28,607 nt of DNA from Lachnospiraceae bacterium (GTDB lineage: Bacteria > Bacillota > Clostridia > Lachnospirales > Lachnospiraceae), in the NCBI GenBank assembly GCA_009774375.1, contig VSNO01000039.1, positions 1-28,607 on the forward strand, read 5' to 3'. Made by a program: the position numbers and the translations under genes. The notes below the pieces were generated by a model. That model did no database searches. It saw nothing but the letters and a program-made list of their open reading frames with translations, and had not been told where the DNA came from. Position 1 is the stretch's first letter. Each line of letters opens with the position of its first letter. Shown here one piece after another: positions 16,355-24,825 of the stretch.

Positions 16355-18988
16355 ATGAGTAAAAAGTGGGTATATTCATTTAAAGAAGGCGACATGAGCA
16401 TGCGTAATCTTCTCGGCGGCAAGGGTGCGAACCTTGCGGAGATGACAAGCATCGGACTGCCTGTACCACAGGGCTTCACGATCACGACAGAGGCTTGTAC
16501 ACAGTATTATGAAGACGGACGTAAGATCAACGACGAGATCATGGCGCAGGTTATGGACGGCGTTGCAGAGATGGAGAGAGTGAACGGAAAGAAATTCGGC
16601 GATCTGAAGAATCCTCTGCTCGTGTCTGTTCGTTCAGGCGCACGTGCATCTATGCCCGGTATGATGGATACCATCTTGAATCTTGGTTTAAATGACGAAG
16701 TTGTCGGGGCGATGATCAAGGGCAATCCGGATCCCGCATTCGAGCGCTTCGTATATGACTCTTACAGACGTTTTATCCAGATGTTCTCAGACGTTGTCAT
16801 GGAAGTCGGCAAGAAGTATTTTGAGCAGCTGATCGACAAGATGAAAGAGGAGAAGGGCGTTCAGTTCGACGTAGACCTCACAGCGGCGGATCTCAAGACG
16901 CTGGCAGAGCAGTTCAAGGCTGAGTACAAGAACCAGCTCGGCAAGGATTTCCCTTCCGATCCTGTAGAGCAGTTAAAGCTTGCGATCGAGGCTGTATTCC
17001 GCTCATGGGACAACCCTCGTGCAAACGTTTACCGCCGCGACAACGATATCCCTTATTCATGGGGTACAGCTGTTAACGTAATGCCGATGGTATTTGGCAA
17101 CCTGAACAACGAGTCCGGTACAGGTGTTGCGTTTACGCGTGATCCGGCTACAGGCGAGAAGAAGCTCATGGGTGAGTTCTTAAAGAACGCACAGGGCGAG
17201 GACGTTGTTGCCGGTGTCCGTACACCGATGCCGATCGCACAGATGGAGCAGGAGTTCCCTGAGGCATACGAAGAGTTCATCAAGGTTTGTGAGACTCTCG
17301 AGAACCATTATCACGATATGCAGGATATGGAGTTCACTGTTGAGAATAAGAAGCTGTATATGTTACAGTGCCGCAATGGTAAGAGAACAGCACAGGCCGC
17401 ACTGAAGATTGCCTGCGATCTGGTAGATGAGGGACACAAGACAGAGGCAGAGGCTGTTGTCATGATCGATCCTCGTAACCTTGACACATTACTGCATCCT
17501 CAGTTTGATGCAGCAGCGCTGAAGGCTGCTACACCGGCTGGTAAGGGACTTGGCGCGTCACCGGGCGCTGCGTGCGGCAAGATCGTGTTCACGGCAGAGG
17601 ACGCTGAGAACTGGAACGCAAGGGGCGAGAAGGTTGTCCTTGTACGTCTTGAGACCTCTCCGGAAGATATCACAGGTATGAAGGTTTCCCAGGGTATCCT
17701 CACAGTACGTGGCGGTATGACATCCCATGCAGCTGTAGTTGCACGTGGTATGGGTACATGCTGTGTATCCGGATGCGGCGATATCGCTATGGACGAGGAG
17801 AACAAGAAGTTCACACTGGCAGGAAAAGAATATCATGAGGGAGATTACATCTCGATCGATGGTACAACAGGAAATATCTATGATGGTCAGATCCCGACAG
17901 TCGATGCACAGATCGCTGGCGAGTTCGGCAGAGTTATGGCATGGGCTGACAAGTATAGAACACTGAAGGTCAGAACAAATGCAGATACACCGGCAGACGC
18001 AAAGAAGGCGAGAGAGCTCGGTGCAGAGGGTATTGGCCTCTGCCGTACAGAGCACATGTTCTTCGAGGAGAGCAGGATCGCAGCATTCCGCGAGATGATC
18101 TGCTCCGACACCGTTGAGGAGAGGGAAGCTGCACTGGACAAGATCCTTCCTTACCAGCAGAGCGACTTCAAGGCGCTGTATGAGGCTCTGGAGGGAAATC
18201 CTGTGACGATCAGATTCCTTGATCCGCCTCTTCATGAGTTTGTTCCGACTGAGGAAGCTGACATCGAGAAGCTTGCAAATGCACAGGGCAAGTCCGTGGA
18301 GGACATCAAGAACATTATCGCTTCCCTGCATGAGTTCAACCCGATGATGGGTCACAGGGGATGCCGTCTCGCTGTAACGTATCCTGAGATTGCTAAAATG
18401 CAGACAAAGGCTGTGATCCGTGCGGCGCTTGAGGTTCAGAAGGAGCATGCTGACTGGAATGTGAAACCGGAGATCATGATCCCGCTTGTATGTGAAGTGA
18501 AAGAGCTCGCATTTGTAAAGAAGGTAGTGGTAGAGACTGCAGATGCTGAGATCGCGGCAGCGGGTGTTAAGTTAGAGTACGAAGTAGGTACGATGATCGA
18601 GATTCCGAGAGCGGCGCTCACAGCAGAGGAGATCGCTAAGGAAGCTGACTTCTTCTGCTTCGGTACAAACGACCTGACACAGATGACATTCGGCTTCTCA
18701 AGAGACGACGCAGGCAAATTCCTGAATGCTTACTATGATACAAAGATCTTCGAGAACGATCCGTTTGCAAAACTCGACCAGATCGGTGTAGGCAAGCTGA
18801 TGGAGCTGTCTCTGAAACTCGGCAAGCCTGTTAATCCGAATCTTCATGTAGGCATCTGCGGCGAGCATGGCGGAGATCCCGCGTCTGTGGAGTTCTGCCA
18901 TAAGATCGGTCTTGATTATGTGTCCTGCTCACCGTTCAGAGTGCCTATCGCAAGACTGGCAGCGGCACAGGCGGCTATCAATAATTGA
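16355..18988 (+). CDS. ppdK: Pyruvate, phosphate dikinase
   Basis: This enzyme (877 aa) reversibly interconverts pyruvate, ATP and phosphate with PEP, AMP and pyrophosphate. In anaerobes it often runs toward pyruvate in glycolysis or toward PEP for gluconeogenesis. The nucleotide-binding domain (about 1-340) starts VYSFKEGDMSMRNLLGGKGANLAEM. The swivelling phosphohistidine domain has GGMTSHAAVVARGMG with His458 as phospho-carrier and Thr456, the site used by regulatory proteins in some organisms. The C-terminal PEP barrel (about 510-877) ends with HVGICGEHGGDP and catalytic Cys835. The gene uses GTT, CGT and CTG-rich codons unlike its neighbours, as expected for high expression. AAAGGAGAA precedes the ATG. 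Confidence 0.98.
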   Translation: MSKKWVYSFKEGDMSMRNLLGGKGANLAEMTSIGLPVPQGFTITTEACTQYYEDGRKINDEIMAQVMDGVAEMERVNGKKFGDLKNPLLVSVRSGARASMPGMMDTILNLGLNDEVVGAMIKGNPDPAFERFVYDSYRRFIQMFSDVVMEVGKKYFEQLIDKMKEEKGVQFDVDLTAADLKTLAEQFKAEYKNQLGKDFPSDPVEQLKLAIEAVFRSWDNPRANVYRRDNDIPYSWGTAVNVMPMVFGNLNNESGTGVAFTRDPATGEKKLMGEFLKNAQGEDVVAGVRTPMPIAQMEQEFPEAYEEFIKVCETLENHYHDMQDMEFTVENKKLYMLQCRNGKRTAQAALKIACDLVDEGHKTEAEAVVMIDPRNLDTLLHPQFDAAALKAATPAGKGLGASPGAACGKIVFTAEDAENWNARGEKVVLVRLETSPEDITGMKVSQGILTVRGGMTSHAAVVARGMGTCCVSGCGDIAMDEENKKFTLAGKEYHEGDYISIDGTTGNIYDGQIPTVDAQIAGEFGRVMAWADKYRTLKVRTNADTPADAKKARELGAEGIGLCRTEHMFFEESRIAAFREMICSDTVEEREAALDKILPYQQSDFKALYEALEGNPVTIRFLDPPLHEFVPTEEADIEKLANAQGKSVEDIKNIIASLHEFNPMMGHRGCRLAVTYPEIAKMQTKAVIRAALEVQKEHADWNVKPEIMIPLVCEVKELAFVKKVVVETADAEIAAAGVKLEYEVGTMIEIPRAALTAEEIAKEADFFCFGTNDLTQMTFGFSRDDAGKFLNAYYDTKIFENDPFAKLDQIGVGKLMELSLKLGKPVNPNLHVGICGEHGGDPASVEFCHKIGLDYVSCSPFRVPIARLAAAQAAINN

Positions 18989-19060
18989 TGCCATAGGAAT
19001 TTTCGTACTCGCAGGCAAAAGTAAAGAGAAATGGCTTGAAATCAAGGGATTTTGAGCTTG

Positions 19061-19099
19061 GAGGGGTTCACCGGGGTGGCTGGTGGGCTCCTCTTTTTT
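19061..19099 (+). terminator. Rho-independent terminator of ppdK
   Basis: A 12-bp stem GAGGGGTTCACC / GGTGGGCTCCTC (three G-T pairs, 9-base loop) is followed by TTTTTT. It marks the end of the housekeeping block. Confidence 0.88.
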
Positions 19100-19144
19100 G
19101 CGTTTGGGGAGACCGCTGTGAATATGGCGATTGGGGATGGAAGT

Positions 19145-19243
19145 ATACTATCACGCAAAACTGCTGACTTTTGCGTGATAGTATGAGTTTTGCGTGAAAG
19201 TATAGGGTTTTGCGTGATAGTTTGGAGTTTCGCCTGTTTGTAT
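19145..19243 (+). repeat. Hairpin plus tandem 20-bp repeat element
   Basis: A perfect 16-bp inverted repeat, ATACTATCACGCAAAA (19145-19160) / TTTTGCGTGATAGTAT (19169-19184), has an 8-base loop. The right arm then recurs in direct orientation at 19188, 19208 and 19228, with periods of 19, 20 and 20 bases. The second and third copies are nearly exact and the last is decayed (12 of 16). There are no unique spacers of CRISPR length, no open frame and no T-run. It may be a dispersed intergenic repeat or a multi-site protein-binding element. Confidence 0.8.
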
Positions 19244-19708
19244 GCAAATGCTGTTGAAATTTGGCGGTATTGTCGAATTTTATAAAGGAGGTTTAGCTTT
19301 CGGCAGATCCAATATGCAAGGTGTCTGCAATGCTGTGACCACGGTAAATAGGTATGTAATAAATCAGGGGAAAGGGCTACCTGTGTAACCGCTTTGGTGC
19401 TTTTCATTCCCAGAAAATAGTCATTTCGTGCTGGTGGGTAAAAAATAGAAAATATTGTGGTATAATTCAGAGAGTGTATTTGCTTTAGAAGGACTGGCAT
19501 TCTGCCGAAGTAATAGGAAACAGTCTATGAAGTTAATAAGAAAAGCACCGAAAATCTGAAATCCTATATGCAGCGACAGTGGAGCCCTTCAGGGGGAATG
19601 GCTGGCACGATCAGGGAGATGAAGTGGTGGGAAATTCAGTTTTGTATTTTTTAGCGGAATATATAAGGCATGACGCTTACATTAAAATGAAAAACAGGAG
19701 GCACGATA
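19244..19708 (+). other. Non-coding stretch before the Bce-like module
   Basis: About 460 bases hold no gene-length frame with a ribosome site. Visible features are an isolated AAAGGAGG near 19284 with no frame after it, an extended -10 at 19458, and a 10-codon frame at 19527. Base composition drops here from the GC-rich left side to the AT-richer right side. It could be worn remains of an insertion boundary, but no transposase or clean repeat end is seen. Confidence 0.5.
19458..19466 (+). promoter_or_regulatory. Extended -10 promoter candidate for the response-regulator gene
   Basis: TGGTATAAT is an extended -10 with a perfect TATAAT (19461-19466). A -35 is not evident. It is the best promoter candidate before the regulator gene and would give a leader of about 235 bases. 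Confidence 0.45.
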
Positions 19709-20386
19709 ATGACGCAGTACAAAGTGTTAATTATAGAAGATGATCTAGGCGCGGCACAATCCATTAGCAGTTTTTTAAGCACGTGGGGGTTTCAATGTGA
19801 ATATCTAAAAGATTTCAGCAAGATAACAGAGCAGTTTATCAGGTTTAAGCCGGAGATTGTTTTATTGGATATCACGCTTCCTCATTATAATGGCTATCAT
19901 TGGTGTGAAGAAATAAGGAAGGTTTCAAAAGTCCCGATCATCTTTATTTCTTCAATCAGCGATAATCTGAACATGATTTTAGCAATGAATATGGGCGGAG
20001 ATGATTTTGTGGTAAAGCCCTTTGACCTTAATTTCCTGCTTGCAAAGATCAATTCCCTTTTGCGGCGGACTTATGATTTCCAGGGGGCAATGAATGTAGT
20101 TGCCTGCGGTGATGTGGTATTGGACTTGGATAATGCAAAACTGCAATACAATGGAACTGTGCTGGAACTGTCGCGTAATGATTTTATTATCCTAAAAGAG
20201 CTTATGACCCACAGTGGGAAGAGCGTGTCCCGTGATGACCTCATGCAGGCATTGTGGAACGATAATACTTTTGTTGATGATAATACGCTGACGGTAAATA
20301 TAACGAGGGTGCGGAACAAATTAAGCAGGATCGGGCTTGAGGATTTTATTATCACCCGGAAAGGAATGGGTTATCAGGTTGGATAA
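19709..20386 (+). CDS. OmpR-family response regulator, BceR-like
   Basis: This 225-aa cytoplasmic regulator has an N-terminal receiver (about 5-115) with acidic pocket EDD (10-12), phospho-acceptor Asp54 in VLLDITLP and Lys103 in VVKPFD. A C-terminal winged helix (about 128-224) shows LSRNDFIILKELMTHSGKSV and DNTLTVNITRVRNKL. CAGGAGG precedes the ATG. The kinase gene overlaps its end and an ABC transporter of the peptide-resistance type follows, so it most likely switches that transporter on. A perfect inverted repeat before the ATPase gene is its probable target. AT content is clearly higher than in the genes to the left. Confidence 0.93.
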   Translation: MTQYKVLIIEDDLGAAQSISSFLSTWGFQCEYLKDFSKITEQFIRFKPEIVLLDITLPHYNGYHWCEEIRKVSKVPIIFISSISDNLNMILAMNMGGDDFVVKPFDLNFLLAKINSLLRRTYDFQGAMNVVACGDVVLDLDNAKLQYNGTVLELSRNDFIILKELMTHSGKSVSRDDLMQALWNDNTFVDDNTLTVNITRVRNKLSRIGLEDFIITRKGMGYQVG

Positions 20387-21377
20387 AAAGCGTTTTCTGA
20401 TTCAATATATGAAAGATAAATATAAAATGGTGATCGTGTTTGGCGGGTTGATTGTATGTAACTTTTTTATGTATTTTCTTTATGATGTACGCATGGAACC
20501 AATCCTGTACACAACATTCCTGCTCATCCTGTTTGTTCTGCCTTTTGCAGTCCGGGATTTGCGCCGGACATACTGGAATTGCGAACGGCTGAAAAAGATA
20601 GAACAATCCGGAGTGCCTGTTATGCCTGACCTGCCGGAGGCTGATACGCTTTTAGAAAAAAGTTACCAGCAGGTCATCGGAAAGATGATACAGGCATGGC
20701 AGGTCGAACGTGCCAAACAACGGGAAATAAATGCAGAGAGGGACGATTACTACACGCTCTGGACGCACCAGATAAAGACCCCCGTCTATTCTATGGATTT
20801 GATGTTACAGACAGGTGACGCCACCCCGTCTAAGTGGAAAACAGAATTGTTACAGATATCGCGGTATATAGATATGGCGCTAAAGTATCTGCAGTTGGAA
20901 GACCGGCATTCCGATTTGTGCCTAGAGCAAGTGGAGTTGCTGCCCCTGGCACAGGAGGCGGTAAAAAAACATTCTGTTGTTTTGATTGCAAAACGTTTAA
21001 GGATTGACTTGCATAATTTGAGCGGCACAGTTCTCACGGATAAAAAATGGATGTTATTTATTTTGGAACAGCTAGTTTCCAATGCAGCAAAGTATACGGA
21101 ACAGGGCGGTATTGCAATATACCAGCCAGCCCCATTGCAGATCTGTGTCAGCGATACTGGTATAGGGATAGCTGCGGAGGATTTACCCCGCCTGTTTGAA
21201 AAAGGATATACAGGTTTCAATGGGCGTATTCATCAAAAGTCTACGGGCTGTGGGCTGTATATGTGCAAAAAGGTATCACTTTTGTTAGGATATACAATTA
21301 CTGTTTCATCACAAGTGAATAAGGGAACAACGGTAACAATCCATCTTCCGTCAGATGATTTTTCCGTTGCGGATTAG
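20379..21377 (+). CDS. Intramembrane-sensing histidine kinase, BceS-like
   Basis: This membrane kinase is 332 aa from the proposed TTG start. Two helices (about 17-35 and 42-58) are joined by only a few residues, so there is no outside sensor domain; such kinases read the state of their ABC transporter. The phospho-accepting His130 lies in LWTHQIKTPVYSMDLM, the N box in ILEQLVSNAAKYT, and the G box in VSDTGIGIAAEDLPRLFEKG. LDKKRFLIQYMKDKYK is the usual start of the family, which supports TTG at 20379 with an 8-base overlap on the regulator gene. An ATG at 20337 would overlap by 50 bases and an ATG at 20409 would cut conserved residues. Confidence 0.9.
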   Translation: MDKKRFLIQYMKDKYKMVIVFGGLIVCNFFMYFLYDVRMEPILYTTFLLILFVLPFAVRDLRRTYWNCERLKKIEQSGVPVMPDLPEADTLLEKSYQQVIGKMIQAWQVERAKQREINAERDDYYTLWTHQIKTPVYSMDLMLQTGDATPSKWKTELLQISRYIDMALKYLQLEDRHSDLCLEQVELLPLAQEAVKKHSVVLIAKRLRIDLHNLSGTVLTDKKWMLFILEQLVSNAAKYTEQGGIAIYQPAPLQICVSDTGIGIAAEDLPRLFEKGYTGFNGRIHQKSTGCGLYMCKKVSLLLGYTITVSSQVNKGTTVTIHLPSDDFSVAD

Positions 21378-21378
21378 C

Positions 21379-21401
21379 AACCTTACAACGGATGTAAGGT
21401 T
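21379..21401 (+). promoter_or_regulatory. Perfect inverted repeat, likely response-regulator operator
   Basis: AACCTTACA - ACGGA - TGTAAGGTT is a perfect 9-bp inverted repeat with a 5-base spacer, starting right after the kinase stop codon. It lies about 60 bases upstream of a TATAAT, a suitable place for an activating OmpR-type regulator. Assignment to the BceR-like protein is inferred. Confidence 0.65.
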
Positions 21402-21404
21402 AAG

Positions 21405-21456
21405 GCAGGAAATGTCACATAAATCTATGGCAGACACTTCCTGCTGTTTTTATAAT
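21405..21456 (+). promoter_or_regulatory. Hairpin and TATAAT between kinase and ATPase genes
   Basis: A 12-bp stem with one mismatch, GCAGGAAATGTC (21405-21416) / GACACTTCCTGC (21433-21444), is followed by TGTTTTTAT and could terminate the regulator-kinase transcript. The same stretch holds TATAAT (21451-21456), with only TGGCAG 17 bases ahead as a poor -35, as expected for an activator-dependent promoter of the transporter. Terminator and promoter calls overlap and may both be right. Confidence 0.5.
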
Positions 21457-21564
21457 ATGAATCAGAAATTATGCAAAGCAGATATTCTAATTCAACGAAA
21501 GAAAATGCCTGCATTTTTGAGTCATAGAAATTCGACTAAAAAACAGAATGAAAGGAACATGCAT

Positions 21565-22347
21565 ATGAATATTCAAAACGATACCCTGCTGATGGTGGAA
21601 CATCTGCGGAAAATTTATAACAGCCGGTTTGGCGGTAATCAGGTAGAAGCATTAAAAGATGTCTCATTCAGCGTGGAACAGGGTGAGTTTATTGCAGTCA
21701 TGGGCGAAAGCGGTTCCGGGAAAACAACGCTACTCAATCTTTTAGCTGCATTAGACCGTCCTACCGAGGGAAAGATTTTACTTGCCGGAAAAGATATTAC
21801 GCAAATCAAGGATAGCAATATTTCACGGTTCCGGCGCGAGAATTTAGGGTTTGTCTTTCAAGACTTTAACCTGTTAGACAATTTCTCCCTGCGGGACAAT
21901 ATCTATCTCCCTCTTGTGCTTTCCAATACTGCAAAGAAGCAAATGGAAAGCCGTTTAGAACCGTTGGCAGGGCAGCTTAGGATTTCCGATATTTTAGAAA
22001 AGTACCCGTATGAAGTATCGGGAGGTCAAAAACAAAGGGCGGCTATTGCCCGTGCGTTAATTACTGCACCTAAACTTGTTCTTGCAGATGAACCTACGGG
22101 AGCTTTGGATTCCCGTTCTTCTGCACAGGTTATGAAAATGTTTACAGACATACACCAAAAGGGACAGACTATCCTTGTCGTAACGCATAGCGTTAAAACT
22201 GCCTGTTACGCAGGGCGTGTTTTATTTATCCGTGACGGACAGCTTTTTAATCAACTGTATCGTGGAAATATGGATAATGAAACCTTTCAAGAAAAGATTT
22301 CTGATAATCTGAAAATCCTTTTGCAAAAGGAGGGATTATATGCGTAA
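21565..22347 (+). CDS. ABC transporter ATPase, BceA-like
   Basis: This is the 260-aa cytoplasmic ATPase of a MacB/BceA-type ABC system. It shows Walker A GESGSGKTT, the Q-loop region FVFQDFNLLDNFSLRDNI, signature VSGGQKQR, Walker B LVLADEP and switch VVTHS. The ATG at 21565 is chosen because AAAGGA lies 8 bases away and MNIQNDTLLMVEHLRKIY is a normal start; ATG 21559 is too close to the ribosome site. The frame is open upstream to 21355, but that part covers the operator and hairpin. It overlaps the permease gene by 8 bases. Systems like this resist or sense cell-wall-active peptides such as bacitracin and lantibiotics. Confidence 0.93.
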   Translation: MNIQNDTLLMVEHLRKIYNSRFGGNQVEALKDVSFSVEQGEFIAVMGESGSGKTTLLNLLAALDRPTEGKILLAGKDITQIKDSNISRFRRENLGFVFQDFNLLDNFSLRDNIYLPLVLSNTAKKQMESRLEPLAGQLRISDILEKYPYEVSGGQKQRAAIARALITAPKLVLADEPTGALDSRSSAQVMKMFTDIHQKGQTILVVTHSVKTACYAGRVLFIRDGQLFNQLYRGNMDNETFQEKISDNLKILLQKEGLYA

Positions 22348-24304
22348 CTTTTATATCCGGCTTGCGGTTTCAAATATTAAAAAAAACAAGCCTGTATATT
22401 ATCCGTTTTTTCTGACAAATGTTTTGTCCGTAATGATTTTCTATGTTATGGCTTCAATTCAAAACCAGACAATCATTGCGACTCTGCCCGGAAGCTATAT
22501 TTTTGTTCAGTTTATTAAAGTTGGTGTTATTATGACGGGCTTATTTGCGGGAGTATTTCTTTTATATACAAATGGACTGCTTATACGGCAGCGCAAAAAA
22601 GAGTTGGGCTTGTATAATATCTTTGGCTTGGAAAAGAAACATATTGCCAAAGTCCTTATGCTTGAAAGCTTGCTGCTCACAGCAGCCGGGCTTATTGCGG
22701 GTATTATTTTGGGTGTTTTTTTGGGGAAGCTGTTTTTCCTTATCTTGTTGAAGCTGCTTCACTTAGATAGCGGGCTTGCGTTTCAGTTTGGGATAGAAGC
22801 ACTTACACAGACAATCGCTTGGTTTGTGGTGATTGGTATACTGATCCTGCTTTATAACCTGTTTTCCGTCATAAAAGCAAAGCCTGTTGAATTGCTGTAT
22901 GCTGCCCATAAAGGAGATACTTATAATTCGTTTGTGGTAATAAAAGCCATTTTAGGAGTTTTATGCCTTGGGGGTGCATATACGTTGATACTTACTACAC
23001 CCTCACCCATTGATATTATTGGGCGTGTCTTCCCTATTGCTTTATTGATTTTGGCAGGAAGCATGTTTTTCTTTTCGTCCAGCTCTGTTGTTTTACTAAA
23101 CGCTTTGAAAAGGAATGATAAATATTATTACAAGCCACAGAATTTTATTTCTGTTTCCGGGCTTATTTATCGGCTGAAACAAAATGCGAAAGGATTGTCA
23201 AATATCTGCATTTTAAGTACCGTTGTTATGGTTATTGCCACTACTACGTTGTCACTATATGTAGGGCAAAGAGAAATGGTTTCTTTTCGCTTTCCTATGG
23301 AAACAAAAATTTCTGTTGAAAATGCGATGGACGGACAAAGCACTTTGCCAGAACTTGTTCACCAAATCGCAGAGCAATACAATATGATGATAAACAAAGA
23401 AGTTGACTATAATGTTACCTATATAAGCGGTGTTTATAAGGATAATACATTTTCTGTCTATCAGCCGGAAGTACACCCGGCAAACAGCACTTGTGCAATC
23501 TATCTGATTACAGTAGAAGATTATAACCGCATGGAGGGAAGATCGGAACAACTTGGGGCTGATGAAATATTAGTATTTTCTTCGTCAAAAGATTTAGGTG
23601 TTTCTGAAATATGTTTTAATGATTTGAAATATCGGGTAAAAAGTGAATTATCACAATTAGCTATACAAAACAAAAGTATACTATCTTCTGAAACACGATA
23701 CTTTCTTGTTTGTCCGTCACAGGTGGATATAGACAATATCTTTGCTGAATTGTCACCCTCTGAAAAGAGATTTCATAAGACATACTGCATGATGTTTGAC
23801 GCAGAAGGTATAGGTGAAGATGATTTTACCGCCGCATTGCAAAGTCAAATTAGTGCTAATTTTGCCGGGGTAAAGTTTGAAAATGCAGAAGCAGAAAAGC
23901 GAGACAGTAATTATACTTACGGAGGATTTTTGTTTATTGGTTTGCTGTTAAGCCTATTATTTATGATTTTCTTAACTTTGGTTATTTATTATAAGCAGAT
24001 TACAGAGGGGTATAGCGACAGATACAATTTTGAAGTTATGCAAAAGGTAGGACTTAGCCGTAATGAAGTGTCTGCCGTGGTTCACAAAGAAATTCGGACG
24101 ATGTTTTTCTTCCCGCTGGTGGTTGCTATTATTCATTTAGCAGTTTCGCTTTATGCAATCGGTATGTTGCTTGCCACTCTTGGACTGACAAATATTTGGA
24201 TGTTACTGCTTTGTACGGGGGCAATTTCCCTATTGTTTGTCCTTATTTATATAGTGATGTATTTCAGTACCGCAAGGGTTTATTGCAAAATAGTAATGTG
24301 CTGA
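22340..24304 (+). CDS. FtsX-type ABC permease, BceB-like
   Basis: This 654-aa membrane protein has about ten helices: one near residues 17-38, three between about 55 and 170, two or more between 195 and 260, one at about 285-305, and three at the C-terminus (about 530-552, 587-610, 622-645). A large outside domain (about 310-525) lies between the seventh and eighth helices, where BceB proteins contact the peptide or lipid target. Short cytoplasmic motifs RQRKKELGLYNIFGLEKKHI and VMQKVGLSRNEV are typical FtsX coupling regions. It is translationally coupled to the ATPase. Which antimicrobial it handles cannot be read from sequence. Confidence 0.92.
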   Translation: MRNFYIRLAVSNIKKNKPVYYPFFLTNVLSVMIFYVMASIQNQTIIATLPGSYIFVQFIKVGVIMTGLFAGVFLLYTNGLLIRQRKKELGLYNIFGLEKKHIAKVLMLESLLLTAAGLIAGIILGVFLGKLFFLILLKLLHLDSGLAFQFGIEALTQTIAWFVVIGILILLYNLFSVIKAKPVELLYAAHKGDTYNSFVVIKAILGVLCLGGAYTLILTTPSPIDIIGRVFPIALLILAGSMFFFSSSSVVLLNALKRNDKYYYKPQNFISVSGLIYRLKQNAKGLSNICILSTVVMVIATTTLSLYVGQREMVSFRFPMETKISVENAMDGQSTLPELVHQIAEQYNMMINKEVDYNVTYISGVYKDNTFSVYQPEVHPANSTCAIYLITVEDYNRMEGRSEQLGADEILVFSSSKDLGVSEICFNDLKYRVKSELSQLAIQNKSILSSETRYFLVCPSQVDIDNIFAELSPSEKRFHKTYCMMFDAEGIGEDDFTAALQSQISANFAGVKFENAEAEKRDSNYTYGGFLFIGLLLSLLFMIFLTLVIYYKQITEGYSDRYNFEVMQKVGLSRNEVSAVVHKEIRTMFFFPLVVAIIHLAVSLYAIGMLLATLGLTNIWMLLLCTGAISLLFVLIYIVMYFSTARVYCKIVMC

Positions 24305-24319
24305 TAGGAAGGAGTAGAT

Positions 24320-24529
24320 ATGAGCTTTAATTTCGGAATTATTTTTGCTGTTGTCTGTTTAATTGGTGGTCTGCTTATGATTATCTTCTGTAAGCCGTTT
24401 TGGTGGCTGATGAAGAAAAGTGAAATGCCCGGTCATTATAAATGGTATCTGCGCATACCGGGGATTTTGCTTATGCTGTTTGGCATTGGAATTATTATTA
24501 TAAGTGCCATTAACGACTTTATGTTTTAA
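24320..24529 (+). CDS. Small two-helix membrane protein
   Basis: This 69-aa protein has two membrane helices (about 5-25 and 47-65) separated by a short charged loop (KPFWWLMKKSEMPGHYKWYLR). GGAAGGAG is well placed and it starts 15 bases after the permease gene, so it belongs to the transporter operon. It slightly resembles the DUF6199 group of small membrane proteins, but I am not sure. It may be an accessory or regulator of the ABC transporter. Confidence 0.7.
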   Translation: MSFNFGIIFAVVCLIGGLLMIIFCKPFWWLMKKSEMPGHYKWYLRIPGILLMLFGIGIIIISAINDFMF

Positions 24530-24825
24530 GGGGATACCATTCCGTTTCAATAACTGAGATTGTTTTAGTGGAACTGAAAGCCGGATAGCACAAAAGAAAC
24601 CGCCGCTATGGGGAGATTTGCCTCATAAGCGGCGGCCTGCCGTTTCCGCCGGATTATATGATTGGAAGTGCTGCCGGATGAAAGGCGAAAAACTTTAGGG
24701 TATGTCCGCTTGGATATAATATGCTTTATAGTCGTTTCGTGCAATAAATGGGAGCTTGGTGCAGTCTGGTTTGAAAAAATACCCCATGATCCGATATTAT
24801 GTATGGGTGCTGCCTGTGTAAATCC
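24530..24825. other. Convergent intergenic region
   Basis: Nearly 300 bases separate the plus-strand membrane gene from the minus-strand XRE gene. It contains one strong hairpin, a weaker minus-strand terminator candidate (stem ACCCAT / ATGGGGT with one bulged G, 24781-24807, followed on the minus strand by six T at 24774-24779), and a plus-strand TATAAT at 24715 with no good -35. No gene is supported. Confidence 0.6.
24600..24635 (-). terminator. Strong GC hairpin, terminator for the minus-strand gene
   Basis: CCGCCGCT (24600-24607) pairs perfectly with AGCGGCGG (24628-24635), and six further pairs with one bulge extend it to a 7-base loop. On the minus strand it is followed by TTTCTTTT, fitting a terminator for the XRE transcript. 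On the plus strand no T-run follows directly, though it may still protect the transporter mRNA end. Confidence 0.65.

Noticed and set aside
17558..18448. Minus-strand frame of 296 codons opposite ppdK
   Set aside because: ppdK is unambiguous here and the reverse product is Cys/Leu/His-rich without motifs.
19145..19243. Repeat array considered as a CRISPR array
   Set aside because: The period is only 20 bases with 3-4 bases between copies, there are no unique spacers and no cas genes.
21355..21564. N-terminal extension of the BceA-like ATPase
   Set aside because: The open frame covers the end of the kinase gene, the operator and the hairpin; the residues match no ATPase and a good start lies at 21565.
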